A program made the position numbers and the translations under genes. Source: Epithemia pelagica (lineage: Eukaryota; Bacillariophyta; Bacillariophyceae; Surirellales; Surirellaceae). Taken from it: a DNA stretch of 64,000 bases. Each line of letters starts with the position of its first letter. Within the stretch, counting starts at the first letter, position 1. The notes below the pieces were generated by a model that saw only the letters and a program-made list of their open reading frames with translations, did not search any database and was not told the origin of the DNA. Location of the stretch: contig OX337235.1 in NCBI GenBank assembly GCA_946965045.2, positions 3,047,928 through 3,111,927 of the forward strand. Direction: 5' to 3'. Shown here piece by piece: positions 1-8,993 of the stretch.

Positions 1-627
1 CCACAAGGTAGGGTCCCGAGAAAGAGCGACGTGAAATGGCTGGAGAAAAGAGTCGCACCAGTCGATCGGGTCGACTTTTGTCAACTTTGAGAAGATATGT
101 TCCAAGGCTTTGTCTCCAAGCGAATGGAAGTCCTGCGTAAAGTAGAACTCATGGCGGTAGGCGCCTGCACGGAGAGAGGACGACGGATTGTCGTTGTTGA
201 CGTCGTCACCATCCTTGTCGTCAACAAGGATGAAACCATCCTTATCAAGGGCACTTGGAGGAGCATCTTCATCGGAGCGGGATGTGGAAGACTTGCGAAC
301 CGGAGGAAGCGGAGCCTTAAGCTTCTTGTTGTCAGACTTGGACAGGAACTTGGACTTGGAGGAGGCAACAGCATCCAAGAAGGCTTGTTCTTGGAGGTCA
401 GCGTAAGAATCCACCGAAGAGTCATCAGCTTTAGCATGGTGATCCTTGAGGGAAGACTTGTCGGAGGCGGAAGGCTTGCGATCGCCATTCGAATCATCGG
501 GTTGGGAGACGACCGCCGCCGCCGTGGGAGCAGACAAAGAAGGAGAAGGGGGATCAGATCCTTTCGTCGACGTCGGCGTCTTACCAAAGAGATCCTCAAG
601 GAAAGGGTTGGAACCGGTAAAAGTCAT
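1..627 (-). CDS. Unrecognised protein, N-terminal part (runs off left edge)
   Basis: An ATG at 627 on the minus strand opens a frame of 209 codons with no stop before the window edge. The first ~110 residues are rich in Ser, Pro, Lys and Asp (starting MTFTGSNPFLEDLF) and look disordered. The last ~45 residues look folded, with aromatic residues around FYFTQDFHSLGDKALEHIF and DPIDWCDSFL. Codon use is even and there are no internal stops, which supports real coding. I do not recognise the family. A Gag-like start of a retroelement is one possibility, given the setting, but no LTR or protease motif is visible inside the window to test it. Confidence 0.55.
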   Translation of the reverse strand, partial: MTFTGSNPFLEDLFGKTPTSTKGSDPPSPSLSAPTAAAVVSQPDDSNGDRKPSASDKSSLKDHHAKADDSSVDSYADLQEQAFLDAVASSKSKFLSKSDNKKLKAPLPPVRKSSTSRSDEDAPPSALDKDGFILVDDKDGDDVNNDNPSSSLRAGAYRHEFYFTQDFHSLGDKALEHIFSKLTKVDPIDWCDSFLQPFHVALSRDPTLW

Positions 628-1154
628 GATGAACAAGGTAAACTCAGAAGATTAGCTAACTAGAATCGTTGCGATCTCGAACTCGTCTCGTAGTCGTTGC
701 AAAGATGCTGAACCCAAGAAGAGTGAGCTCTTCTCACGCTCCAACGACTCTGCATCAGGGTCATCCTAAAACTTCCGATTGTGGGAATCAAATCGGATGC
801 TCGCCTCGCGTCGAGGAGGCGGAGCAGTCGCACCGCTGTTGTCGGTCGCGGAGTCTGGCCAGCATCGGCCACGTCACTCCACCCAGTACAGACACAGGTG
901 GCACACCGCCTTTAGCTGGACCGCTTGACGTGGGTGAAGCGAATAGTATCTGCTGCTCCACTGGTTTGGTTTGGGTCTTGTCTTGGGTCTTGCCCTACGC
1001 TATTAAGAAAAATAAATCGCTCTTTACTGTACTCTACTCGTATCCATTCCCAGTTCATGTCGTGATTCATAGTTGTTTTGGTTGGGTGTAAAGATTAGAT
1101 TCCCCAACTGGCTTTCTCTGGTCCATCAGTCATCAGTCAGTCCGTCAGAAGGCC
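628..1154. other. Non-coding stretch between two divergent coding regions
   Basis: No convincing coding frame on either strand. It is the 5' flank of the minus-strand ORF at 1-627 and of the broken plus-strand gene from 1155. If the ORF at 1-627 is retroelement Gag, an LTR could lie here, but a single copy cannot be delimited. Confidence 0.4.
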
Positions 1155-2069
1155 ATGGCGTTCAACAAGAGAAGGCCCTCCGTACTTTCATTGGTTCGAT
1201 CCTTTCATGCCAGTGTTCCAACTCCAGCGCTGTTTCTGGAAAAGAACAAAATTCCCAACAAGTCGGCCTGGTGACAATTGGTCAAGCCGTTTTTACTCAA
1301 AAGCCATTTAATATGATGGCATCGCTTCAAGAACAAATCAAGAAAGGGACCGATAATAGTACTGAATGATGACAATTCGTCCATGAAACAAACCAATCTC
1401 CAAGCCATTCAGAATCTCAATGTGTATTTGGATACCATTCAAACCATGGTCGATGCTGTCGCGCAATCGCACGCCTTGGCGGATCCCGAACAACAATCAC
1501 AACCACCATCCAGTAAGCCAGTAAGAACAATCCTCAATTAGCCTCATCCAAAATTCCCTTGGAGTTGTCTTGGTGGTCGAAGATACGACAGCCCTTTGGA
1601 AAAAGAACCGCGAGCGTCCCAGGGTGGCCACCCGCCGCAAGGTCGAATTGCTCTTGCCCAATTGGCAACCGGCCGTTCTTTACAGCGTATCAATAACCCC
1701 GAAGCCACCGTGGCGGAACGCATGTCTCACTTGACACGTCATGTCGTGGAGCAATTGCCTCAATTGTTGCGTGTCGCCGGATTGCCCGTATCCTCCAAAT
1801 TGCGTTCCTCCTTGTTGAGAATGCAACAACACGAAACACGAGGCAGTCGACGACGACGGCTACGGCCTTCGTCCCAAACAATTTCTCGGGACCGTCTCAA
1901 TGCCAATCGACGATCCTTTTTAGATACCATTGATTGGAATAAGGTTCGTTATCTGGTGAATGTCACAGCCGTGGAAGCCGAGGAGGCTGAAGCCATGCGT
2001 GAAACCATTGTCAAGACACCTGGTTTACGGCGTCAACTCAATGTCGCTCTCTTGGCACGGGTCAAGGTA
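1155..2069 (+). pseudogene. Frame-broken gene, family not recognised
   Basis: An ATG at 1155 starts MAFNKRRPSVLSLVRSFHAS, which resembles a mitochondrial targeting peptide, and stops at 1272. Coding-like sequence continues in another frame (about 1260-1366), returns to the first frame (about 1366-1541, with LQAIQNLNVYLDTIQTMV), changes again near 1573, and ends in a long open stretch at about 1690-2069 (ERMSHLTRHVVEQLPQLL; FLDTIDWNKVRYLVNVTAV). A good donor (AAG|GTACGT) follows at 2070 and a TTTCAG acceptor at about 2258, so the gene once continued to the right, where the papain-like block now begins at 2388. At least three frame changes make it a pseudogene. Some of them could be unmodelled introns (for example GTAAGC at 1514) or base-calling indels. 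Confidence 0.4.
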
Positions 2070-2354
2070 CGTCGTGGCCGAAGACTTTCTTGCGCTGCGA
2101 ACCCGAACAGTAAAAGACCGACAGCCCCCGCACGCATGCAACAACGATTGCAACAACCAAAGAACCTCTGGTAAGCCATCATAGACCACTGCGTCTCGAG
2201 AGAGAAGCTGTCGAGTTCTAAAGACTAAAAGATAATGGATTGTGTATTTCTATTTCAGAAGTGCTTGAATGTTTCTTGGCTGTTGGCGTCTTCTGCAGTT
2301 GGACCAACGTGATGGACTACGATAGAATGGCTGCTCTTGTTGTTTCTTTGACGT

Positions 2355-2389
2355 TTATGGTTCGCAAAGGGAATGGTGCGAAAAAGCTA
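2355..2389. repeat. 35-base repeat with internal hairpin, copy 1
   Basis: Identical to 5817-5851. It contains TTCGCA and TGCGAA six-base arms around a 10-base loop. It ends exactly where the large papain-like direct repeat begins (2388), so it may mark a breakpoint or an element terminus. Confidence 0.6.
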
Positions 2390-4464
2390 TTTCTCTTTCC
2401 GACTTCCGACTCGCTCGCGGGAACAAAAACTCGCTCCGAAAACAGCACCCACAAAAAACAGACACGGTTGTGGGTTGTTTCGCATCGTGTGCGGCGTGTG
2501 GGATTCATTTTTCCTTCGGTGCCCACAAATGGGAAGAGTTTGGCAAAGCAGACATTTCTTGTCCAATATCCCTGCATCCAAGTAGACAGGTCGCAGCAAA
2601 CCCACTGTATACTGTATTCGCCAGGCATCGTCCATTCCAAGATGAGCCAAGAAGCTGATTATCGCATCCGCGATCTGCAGATCGAAGTAAACCTTCTTCC
2701 CAGCAACAGCAATAGCCCTAGAAACGACTCCGACGCTCCAAAGATTACGCAGTCCACCACGATCTCGACGAACGAGTCGCCATCGTTTTCCTTCAGCAGT
2801 GCAACTGAATCGTTTGAGTTGAAGACACCAACGGATCCGCCCACCAAGCCAGAGTCCTACGAAACTATGAGTCTAACTCCCACCATGAAGATTCCCATTG
2901 ACGAAGCTCACGAGAAAATCAAGGAAGATGGTATTCTCAAATTGAATTGGGTAAAGAAACACCATGTTCGTTGCATCTACTTCCTTTATGGAATTGGTTA
3001 CGCTCGTGACGACAACAACGACACACGCGTCGAGAAGATAAAAAAGATGATAGTCCCGGCAAAAGCATTCGAGCGCCTGAAAAGTATTGCGGTGTCCGAA
3101 TTACAAGACAAGGTCATGCTCGGTGCAGGAGCGTTTGAGAAGTACCTTCGTTTCGCCTCTACGGTGCGAATTGTCTTCAAAAAGAAGAATGCAGGCGGCG
3201 GATTCCCTCGGGAAGCCGTGCTTCGCACCCAAAAGAGCCGTAATTGCTATTTGACTAGTGCCTGTGTTTGGGCCACTCTGCAGAGTCAATTCGATTTACC
3301 TGGAAATGATAAAGCCTGCCAGCTCCCTGACATTTCACAAGTTGCGCGTCGTCATATCTTGGACGAAGACGTGGGAGCTGCAAGTTTCGACAGACGCTTG
3401 GAGGATCGTGTGGTTCATGACAGAGGGTACTCTGCTCGTAAGCTTGCTCAAAAGCTTGTCGGCCGGGAGGGATCACAAGAAGCAGCATGGCGAATATTCA
3501 TGCTAGACTCGGGCGAAAAAACCAAAGACAAAGTGGACTATGCTTGGATTGAGTGGGAAAACAACATACTCTCTACTTACATCGAGGCCCTTGTTGGAAA
3601 ACAACACAAGATTGGCCTCGTTACAAACTTTCGCGTTGCAGAACCATTTCGAACAGCCTCAGAGAAAGAGACGTCTGGAATTGGGTACTGGAAGTTTGAT
3701 GGCGACAACATTGATACACAAGGCGAGTTTGTAAACCTGCCCGAAGACGAGGATTGCGGAACGGAAAAGACCAGACTCTTGAAACTCTGGAACAGACAGA
3801 TGGAAGACATAAAAGCTGAAAAAGACTTTCGCAAAGCATCGTTGGATAGTCTCTTTCCGGACAGTATGTTCAAAAATTCTGTAGAGGAAGAGGGAAATGA
3901 TGAAGAGCGCCTCGACCAGAATTCTCCTGGGCGAAATGATCAAGCGCAAGACCCCAAGCATTCCATGGTCCTTCTTGGCACGGTCCGAGAAATGAGTCGT
4001 CGACCGAGTGGCTATGGAAAAGAGGAAGAGAGGGTGTTCTTCGTTCTGTTGAACTCGTGGGGAAATATGCCGTGTGTTTTGGTGTCGATCGAGTATTTGC
4101 GTGCATGCGGCGCATATGTAAATTTCATTTTCAAACGACTAGACCAAGTTCCTGAGCTGGAGCGAAATTTCCGTTTGGCTGGAGAATGCAGCTTTCACGA
4201 AGATGGTGGGGACGACTCTTATTTCACAAGTTGGGAAAAGGAGGAAGACGATTATTAGCCTTGAACTCGAGGGAAGCAACCACAGAGCCATGGTTGTGTG
4301 TAATGCGAGTAGGCTTACACCAACACGGTTCGTCAAATCGGTAAGAGTCCCAATATTGGCATGTCTTGTGAATCCAGTTGCAAGGCTGAGTTTTGGGGAT
4401 CATCGGAGAAATCCTAATTTGACATGTCTAGTACAAGATTTATAAAAAAGTTTACTTGATGATA
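2388..4464. repeat. Large direct repeat, copy 1 (papain-like block)
   Basis: About 2,077 bases nearly identical to 8994-11068 in the same orientation. The homology starts at a TATTTCTCTTTCCGACTTCC sequence and ends at TTTACTTGATGATA. It contains the whole peptidase-like gene plus ~250 bases upstream and ~200 downstream. The offset changes from 6606 to 6604 across the block because copy 2 has a two-base deletion. Confidence 0.9.
2642..4258 (+). CDS. Papain-like cysteine peptidase-like protein (intact copy)
   Basis: 538 residues from the ATG at 2642. The reading frame is open further upstream, but without a convincing ATG. Residues 1-85 are Ser/Thr/Pro-rich and probably disordered. The rest reads as folded. 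A plausible papain-clan triad is visible: Cys202 in the RNCYLTSACVWATLQ helix start, His440 in KHSMVLLGTVRE and Asn471 in VFFVLLNSWGNM. The last two match the His strand and the Asn-Ser-Trp-Gly motif of C1-type peptidases. The Cys-His spacing (~238 residues) is much larger than in papain, with a charged insertion at about 300-435. There is no signal peptide, so it should act inside the cell. The family call rests on motifs only; an inactive relative is possible. The only other copy in the window, at 9248, is broken. Confidence 0.6.
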   Translation: MSQEADYRIRDLQIEVNLLPSNSNSPRNDSDAPKITQSTTISTNESPSFSFSSATESFELKTPTDPPTKPESYETMSLTPTMKIPIDEAHEKIKEDGILKLNWVKKHHVRCIYFLYGIGYARDDNNDTRVEKIKKMIVPAKAFERLKSIAVSELQDKVMLGAGAFEKYLRFASTVRIVFKKKNAGGGFPREAVLRTQKSRNCYLTSACVWATLQSQFDLPGNDKACQLPDISQVARRHILDEDVGAASFDRRLEDRVVHDRGYSARKLAQKLVGREGSQEAAWRIFMLDSGEKTKDKVDYAWIEWENNILSTYIEALVGKQHKIGLVTNFRVAEPFRTASEKETSGIGYWKFDGDNIDTQGEFVNLPEDEDCGTEKTRLLKLWNRQMEDIKAEKDFRKASLDSLFPDSMFKNSVEEEGNDEERLDQNSPGRNDQAQDPKHSMVLLGTVREMSRRPSGYGKEEERVFFVLLNSWGNMPCVLVSIEYLRACGAYVNFIFKRLDQVPELERNFRLAGECSFHEDGGDDSYFTSWEKEEDDY

Positions 4465-5091
4465 AGTGCTCCACCAAACCTGGTAGTCACCTTTCTCGTC
4501 CGGTAAAAAGAGAAAGGCGTCTTTCTCCTTGTAGCCAAGTCTGACTACAACTTCCCCTCGCCACAACAGACTTTGCAGCGTGTAGGCCAATGCACCGCGC
4601 GTCTTCCCAATCCCCGGTTGTCCCGTGCCAAGGATAAAGTTTCGGTCACTAGTGTCCACGGTGTGGATACAAAGCCTGGCAAACTCCCGCATGGCAACGG
4701 TAGTGATAGTTTTCGGGTGCGATTTCGAGTCTGTGTCAAAACCGTGAGTGTCATTCTGTACAAACACACCCTGTCCGAGATGAGTCACGGTGCTTGGACT
4801 TTCATCGAAAGAAACCGAGACTCCAACATCCATTTCCGGATTGGACGTGTATTCTTGTTCTAAAGCCAGAGAACATGCGTGCAAATTCACGAGCTCCATG
4901 GCATATGCATCGTGGGTATCACGTCGGAACCATCGAATGGTATCGCCTGGATGCTCCAGCACTTGTCGTATGTTATTCGATATCTGTTGTCCGTCTACGG
5001 AGAGAGGAGGTCTCCCAGACGGAGCGACAATAGTTTCCACCTTCATCTGGTGTCCATGGCCATCGTCCGGTTCTTTTGATGACGACAACAT
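4414..5091 (-). pseudogene. Truncated P-loop NTPase of Crinkler/RHS type
   Basis: 225 codons from an ATG at 5091. A Walker A motif, GQPGIGKT at residues 157-164, is preceded by ~155 residues that include REFARLCIHTV and is followed by a strand-helix stretch (GEVVVRLGYKEKDAFLF). The P-loop resembles GTPGIGKS in the Crinkler-type genes at 53,872 onward, though the rest is diverged. The Walker B region and the nuclease-like C-terminus expected of the family are missing. The frame runs for only the last ~17 codons into the papain-like repeat that begins (from its side) at 4464, so the gene appears cut by that junction. Calling it a broken gene is an inference; a complete relative elsewhere is expected. 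Confidence 0.5.
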
Positions 5092-5300
5092 TTGGACCTG
5101 AGAAATCCATACTACAGCAACTGTACAAAACCATCAAGATTAACTGAAGAGGAACGGGTTCTTCTTAGACGCTTTGGTGTGAAGTACTTCCTTTGTCTTT
5201 CGAGTTGTGCTCGCATCGATTATCATGATGTTGTTGTTACCGACGGACGACAGACTCAGGGACTCACTATTCCCCAGCGGGGGTGAGTTTTCGGGTGCTA

Positions 5301-5817
5301 AGGGGGTATATTATCGGGCGCGCGGAGCATGTGCGGAGCATGAGATATGGGCGGAGAAAGGCCAAACCAACCCGGATATAGAGCTTTCCTCCGCAAAATT
5401 TACATGCGGAGGAAGAGTGCGGGTGGAGCATGGTTGGAAGCAAAATCACGCGCCCACACACCACACACTCAATGCGTCGAACAGTCGAAGTCTTCCGATG
5501 ATGGATTTATCCAATGGATACTCTAAATGATAAGTAGTCTATAAAGGGAATGATTATTGTGTCCGGAAACCACCCCTTTGCTTGCCATCGTCTTCCCAAA
5601 GTTGCTCTTCTCCTTCCTTTTCGATTCCATACTTAAGGCGACCCATACGCGTTTCCGTGACGGTCGAGGATTTTGAGCGCGCGCGCCGCGCATGCTCCGC
5701 ATCTCTGCATCCGCCCACCAATAATATAGACGCGCGGAGCATGCATCGTGGAGCATGCATTGCTCCCCCCATATCCATGCTCCGCCCATGCTCCGCGTGC
5801 CCGATAACATACCCCCT
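5301..5817. mobile_element. MITE-like element with ~57-base terminal inverted repeats and TA target duplication
   Basis: The left end reads AGGGGGTATATTATCGGGCG and the right end is its inverse with few changes. Similarity continues for ~57 bases through repeated GCGGAGCATG words on both arms. Each end is flanked by TA (5299-5300 and 5818-5819). 517 bases with no credible transposase ORF fit a non-autonomous element. The TA target suggests the Tc1/mariner/IS630 group, as an inference. Confidence 0.7.
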
Positions 5818-5851
5818 TATGGTTCGCAAAGGGAATGGTGCGAAAAAGCTA
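5817..5851. repeat. 35-base repeat with internal hairpin, copy 2
   Basis: Same sequence as 2355-2389. Here it abuts the right end of the MITE-like element and lies just left of the 21-base inverted-repeat pair at 5859. Confidence 0.6.
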
Positions 5852-5858
5852 CTCCCTC

Positions 5859-6423
5859 TGTAAACCCTTTGTTGCACCAAAAAAAGGGGAATTGCGAATT
5901 GCGTCATTTCATGGGCGTATGTCCGTTGGTCAAAAAAATTATATAGACTTATAGCTCCTTTTTGTACGAATATTTTGGTATATAATTTATATGTTCGATC
6001 TCGTATTCCTGACGACCTGTGATAAAAAAAAGGGACGAATTGGAAGCACCTACTTTCATCCCGTACCGGTTGATCCTTATATGCCTCCTAGGAGAGCGCG
6101 AGGGCCAGGACGCTCTATTGGAGTGTCAAAGGGACCAGAGTTGCCGGCACAATGCTGTGGTCGGGCCATTTTGACCCTCATCACCATGGTCAATCAGGGC
6201 ACCTTTTTCTGAGGTGCTTTGACTTCCGTCGCCAAATATTTTGTACTTTTCGTATAGTAGTGTAGAGGCGCGCATGTCATTCTATATGATCCCCCACATT
6301 ATTCTTAGACTTTGATACTCCGAATGAGCCAGCCGTCCTCCTTTAGGTTTGTACTGGAGTATACGTGAATTTTTAATGCGACTAAAATAACCAAAAACCA
6401 ATTGGTGCAACAAAGGGTTTACA
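5859..6423. repeat. Inverted-repeat pair, possible second non-autonomous element
   Basis: TGTAAACCCTTTGTTGCACCA at 5859-5879 is repeated as a perfect inverse at 6403-6423, enclosing ~520 AT-rich bases. No ORF of recognisable family lies between the arms. No matching flanking duplication is visible, so this is either an old element or an inversion scar. Confidence 0.5.
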
Positions 6424-6786
6424 ATAATGCAAAAATACAACTGCAGTAGTATTCTTCTTGGCTGGTTCTCGAATCGCGCAATATTATTCGGGAACAAGAG
6501 TATGCATCAGTCCCGTCCGGAGTATGTCTTCATAGTGTGCCTAGCTTGTGATGAGTGTATGTCATACAACTAGAAGTTGCCCTGAGAGTTGCGCAAACCT
6601 TACCAAAAATACAACTGTGCACTCTGATAGCAAGTGTACTTCATGATTGAAATACAACTTTTCTCACATTTTTAATTTCACGTACACCTTCGGACACATT
6701 CCTTCAGTAAATGAGACGAGAGAGGTTGTGCTCGTTGACACCTCTCACTCCTAGTCTGATGAATCATTCACCATAACGCAGGAACC
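6424..6786. other. AT-rich upstream region of the recombinase gene
   Basis: No coding signal. It presumably includes the promoter and 5' untranslated region of the gene at 6787. No clear element end was found. Confidence 0.3.
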
Positions 6787-8796
6787 ATGGGACGGAATAA
6801 GAATTCCTACAATAGTTCACTCATTGCCATGATGTCATATCTGGACAATGTTAAGCATGACAAAAACAAAACATTCACTAATGAGCGACTTGCTCAACTC
6901 ACTGCAGCAGATGTGGCACGGTACTTCAATTTTCGCGTCTTCAACACGCCAGAACCTGGACCTGATGACAGACCATGCTATCGTTCAACCACCGTAGCCT
7001 ACTGGAAAAAGGCAATTTCAAAGTTCATGCCAAACCGTTTGCCTCAGTGGAATCCTATTACTATGTCTGGAAACCCAACCAAGTCACAAGAGCTAGCTGA
7101 TTTACTAGCCCGTATCAAGAAGGCTGAAGTGAGAAAGCAGGGGGTGGAATCGCAAGCTTGTCGTGCATTGACTGAGAATGAGTTCCGGCAGGCTCTGAGG
7201 ATCCTTCGTCAGGATCCTCAATATGGACCTCTTGTCAGCTATGGTGTTGTTGCGTTTTCAATTTTTCAGTCTCACATGATAGGCAGGGTGGACTGTATCA
7301 GTCAATGGAAGGCAGAGTCATTCGAGAAGCATACAATATACCCAGATATTGCAGCAAGGGCAAGGCTACCATGGTCTAAGAATGTTAGACAGGAAGGTGA
7401 TGCGCCATGGCAGCTTATTATTGGGTCCAGGGATCCCCAGTTATGTGTTTTGATTGCTCTAGCCATATGGCTAGAGTTCTATCTTTCGAACTACAAAGGC
7501 CTCAGTCCGTATGTATTCGCTTTGAATGCGGACTATCGTATTCCGGAAGGAGGGGACAAAATCAATGATTTTGTACAACGAAAGATGCGTGATGTGTACA
7601 GACGTGATGACTTTCAGCCTGATGATGATAGGCAAAAATTGGGAACACATTCTGTGAGGAAATATGCAAATACTAGGGCACGTCGCTTGGGGGCACGGCC
7701 TGACGAAGCAGACTATCGTGGGAGATGGAAAAATGACAGGCGTGTCTCAACTGTTTGCTACACTGAAGAGCTACCGTGGGTAGATGCCAAAGTTGCATCA
7801 TATCTGTGCATTGGTGGAGCCTGTTCATACAGAATAAAACAACAATCAGAGATCACGGACGACTGGATATGTGAGCATGTGACTCCGTCTATAGCAACAT
7901 CAGCCTCATACGGACGAGTCCTCGCCACATTGCTTGGAAAGGCACTTTTATGGGTCACATTTTCAGACCACAGTGAGTGGGTGCCACCAGCAATAAGAAT
8001 TCGCATTAAAGAAGCTTATGAGGGGGTGCTGGGAACGGAAGTGGCAGACAATCCAGTGGAGAAGCACATGCTTGTCCTCACAGGTGAAGAGGAGATGGTC
8101 ACAATAACAGAGGTGTCGGCAACTGCAACCCCAACACATGATGTCGCAGAGACTGCTGGTCCTGGTAACAATATAGGCCAACTAGTACAAGGACAACAGA
8201 CATTGGGAACAGGTCATCTTGATACATTTGCAAACCGCCAGCTACTTCAAGCAATGATGAGTCAAATGAACAATCTGCAGGCGTCCATGGCAAGTCTAAC
8301 AGAAGAGATGCGGGAAGCAAGAGAGGTTAACAGGCTTGCTATGGAAGGTCACTTTCGTATAGTGAACCAAAACCTAAGATGGATTCAACGGCATCCATTA
8401 CGCTTGATGCAAAGAGCCGCCAATCAGCACCATGGTGAACAACAGTTGCGCAATGGTGGTGCCGTTCGTCCTATTCTACGAGCAGAACTGAGCCCCACAC
8501 CCAAAACACTCTATGACCTCTGGGAGGAGTGGACCAAAGGCATTGGTGGCAGAAAGCCAGCATGCCAATTCACTCCCCAAGAGCGAGGGAAAAAAGAGGT
8601 AAAGCACAAGTTCTGTAGACGGAAGATAGTTTGGGCCCGTATTTCATTGCTCGTCAATGCTGGGTACAGTGCCCAAGTCGCATGCGACAAGATATATGAT
8701 GCATATGGCCAATCCACAACAGTCACCCAAATAATCAACAGAATGAAAGAAGATAAAGCCCAAGGACGAGTTCCTGAATCGTTGCAAGTAAATTAG
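6787..8796 (+). CDS. Crypton-type tyrosine recombinase with GCR1_C-like domain
   Basis: 669 residues from ATG 6787, uninterrupted. The catalytic set of tyrosine recombinases is visible: Arg167 (MIGRVDCISQW), His288 and Arg291 (GTHSVRKYANTR), Trp314 in the His/Trp position (RGRWKN) and Tyr325 (VSTVCYTEE). A coiled-coil-like stretch lies at about 485-530 (QAMMSQMNNLQASMASL). The C-terminal ~95 residues (about 568-660) carry the LYDLWEEWTKGIGGRKPA pattern of the GCR1_C DNA-binding domain. Recombinase plus GCR1_C is the known architecture of Crypton transposons, which move by strand exchange and lack inverted repeats. Element ends are therefore not visible. The gene lies between the two papain-like repeats, with no partner genes. 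Intactness suggests recent activity or domestication. Confidence 0.82.
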   Translation: MGRNKNSYNSSLIAMMSYLDNVKHDKNKTFTNERLAQLTAADVARYFNFRVFNTPEPGPDDRPCYRSTTVAYWKKAISKFMPNRLPQWNPITMSGNPTKSQELADLLARIKKAEVRKQGVESQACRALTENEFRQALRILRQDPQYGPLVSYGVVAFSIFQSHMIGRVDCISQWKAESFEKHTIYPDIAARARLPWSKNVRQEGDAPWQLIIGSRDPQLCVLIALAIWLEFYLSNYKGLSPYVFALNADYRIPEGGDKINDFVQRKMRDVYRRDDFQPDDDRQKLGTHSVRKYANTRARRLGARPDEADYRGRWKNDRRVSTVCYTEELPWVDAKVASYLCIGGACSYRIKQQSEITDDWICEHVTPSIATSASYGRVLATLLGKALLWVTFSDHSEWVPPAIRIRIKEAYEGVLGTEVADNPVEKHMLVLTGEEEMVTITEVSATATPTHDVAETAGPGNNIGQLVQGQQTLGTGHLDTFANRQLLQAMMSQMNNLQASMASLTEEMREAREVNRLAMEGHFRIVNQNLRWIQRHPLRLMQRAANQHHGEQQLRNGGAVRPILRAELSPTPKTLYDLWEEWTKGIGGRKPACQFTPQERGKKEVKHKFCRRKIVWARISLLVNAGYSAQVACDKIYDAYGQSTTVTQIINRMKEDKAQGRVPESLQVN

Positions 8797-8993
8797 AATA
8801 CTGTCTCATGTCTTTCACGGTCGTCTTTGTGCCAGCAATATTCCTCTACCTAGAGGTGTTGGAGTAAGTTGGAAGGTAGTAAAGGTATCGTCTTATGGAT
8901 GCCCACCTACTATAACGTCTAAAGTATCGTAGGAATGTACCAGAAGCTACGTAGTTTTACTCCCCGTTGTATTTTGTTCGGATACTACGGGAG

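Noticed and set aside
2240-2641. Upstream extension of the papain-like ORF
   Set aside because: The frame is open, but it begins at a TTG, crosses the repeat border and has no good ATG. The copy at 9248 lacks the same upstream sequence beyond the repeat.
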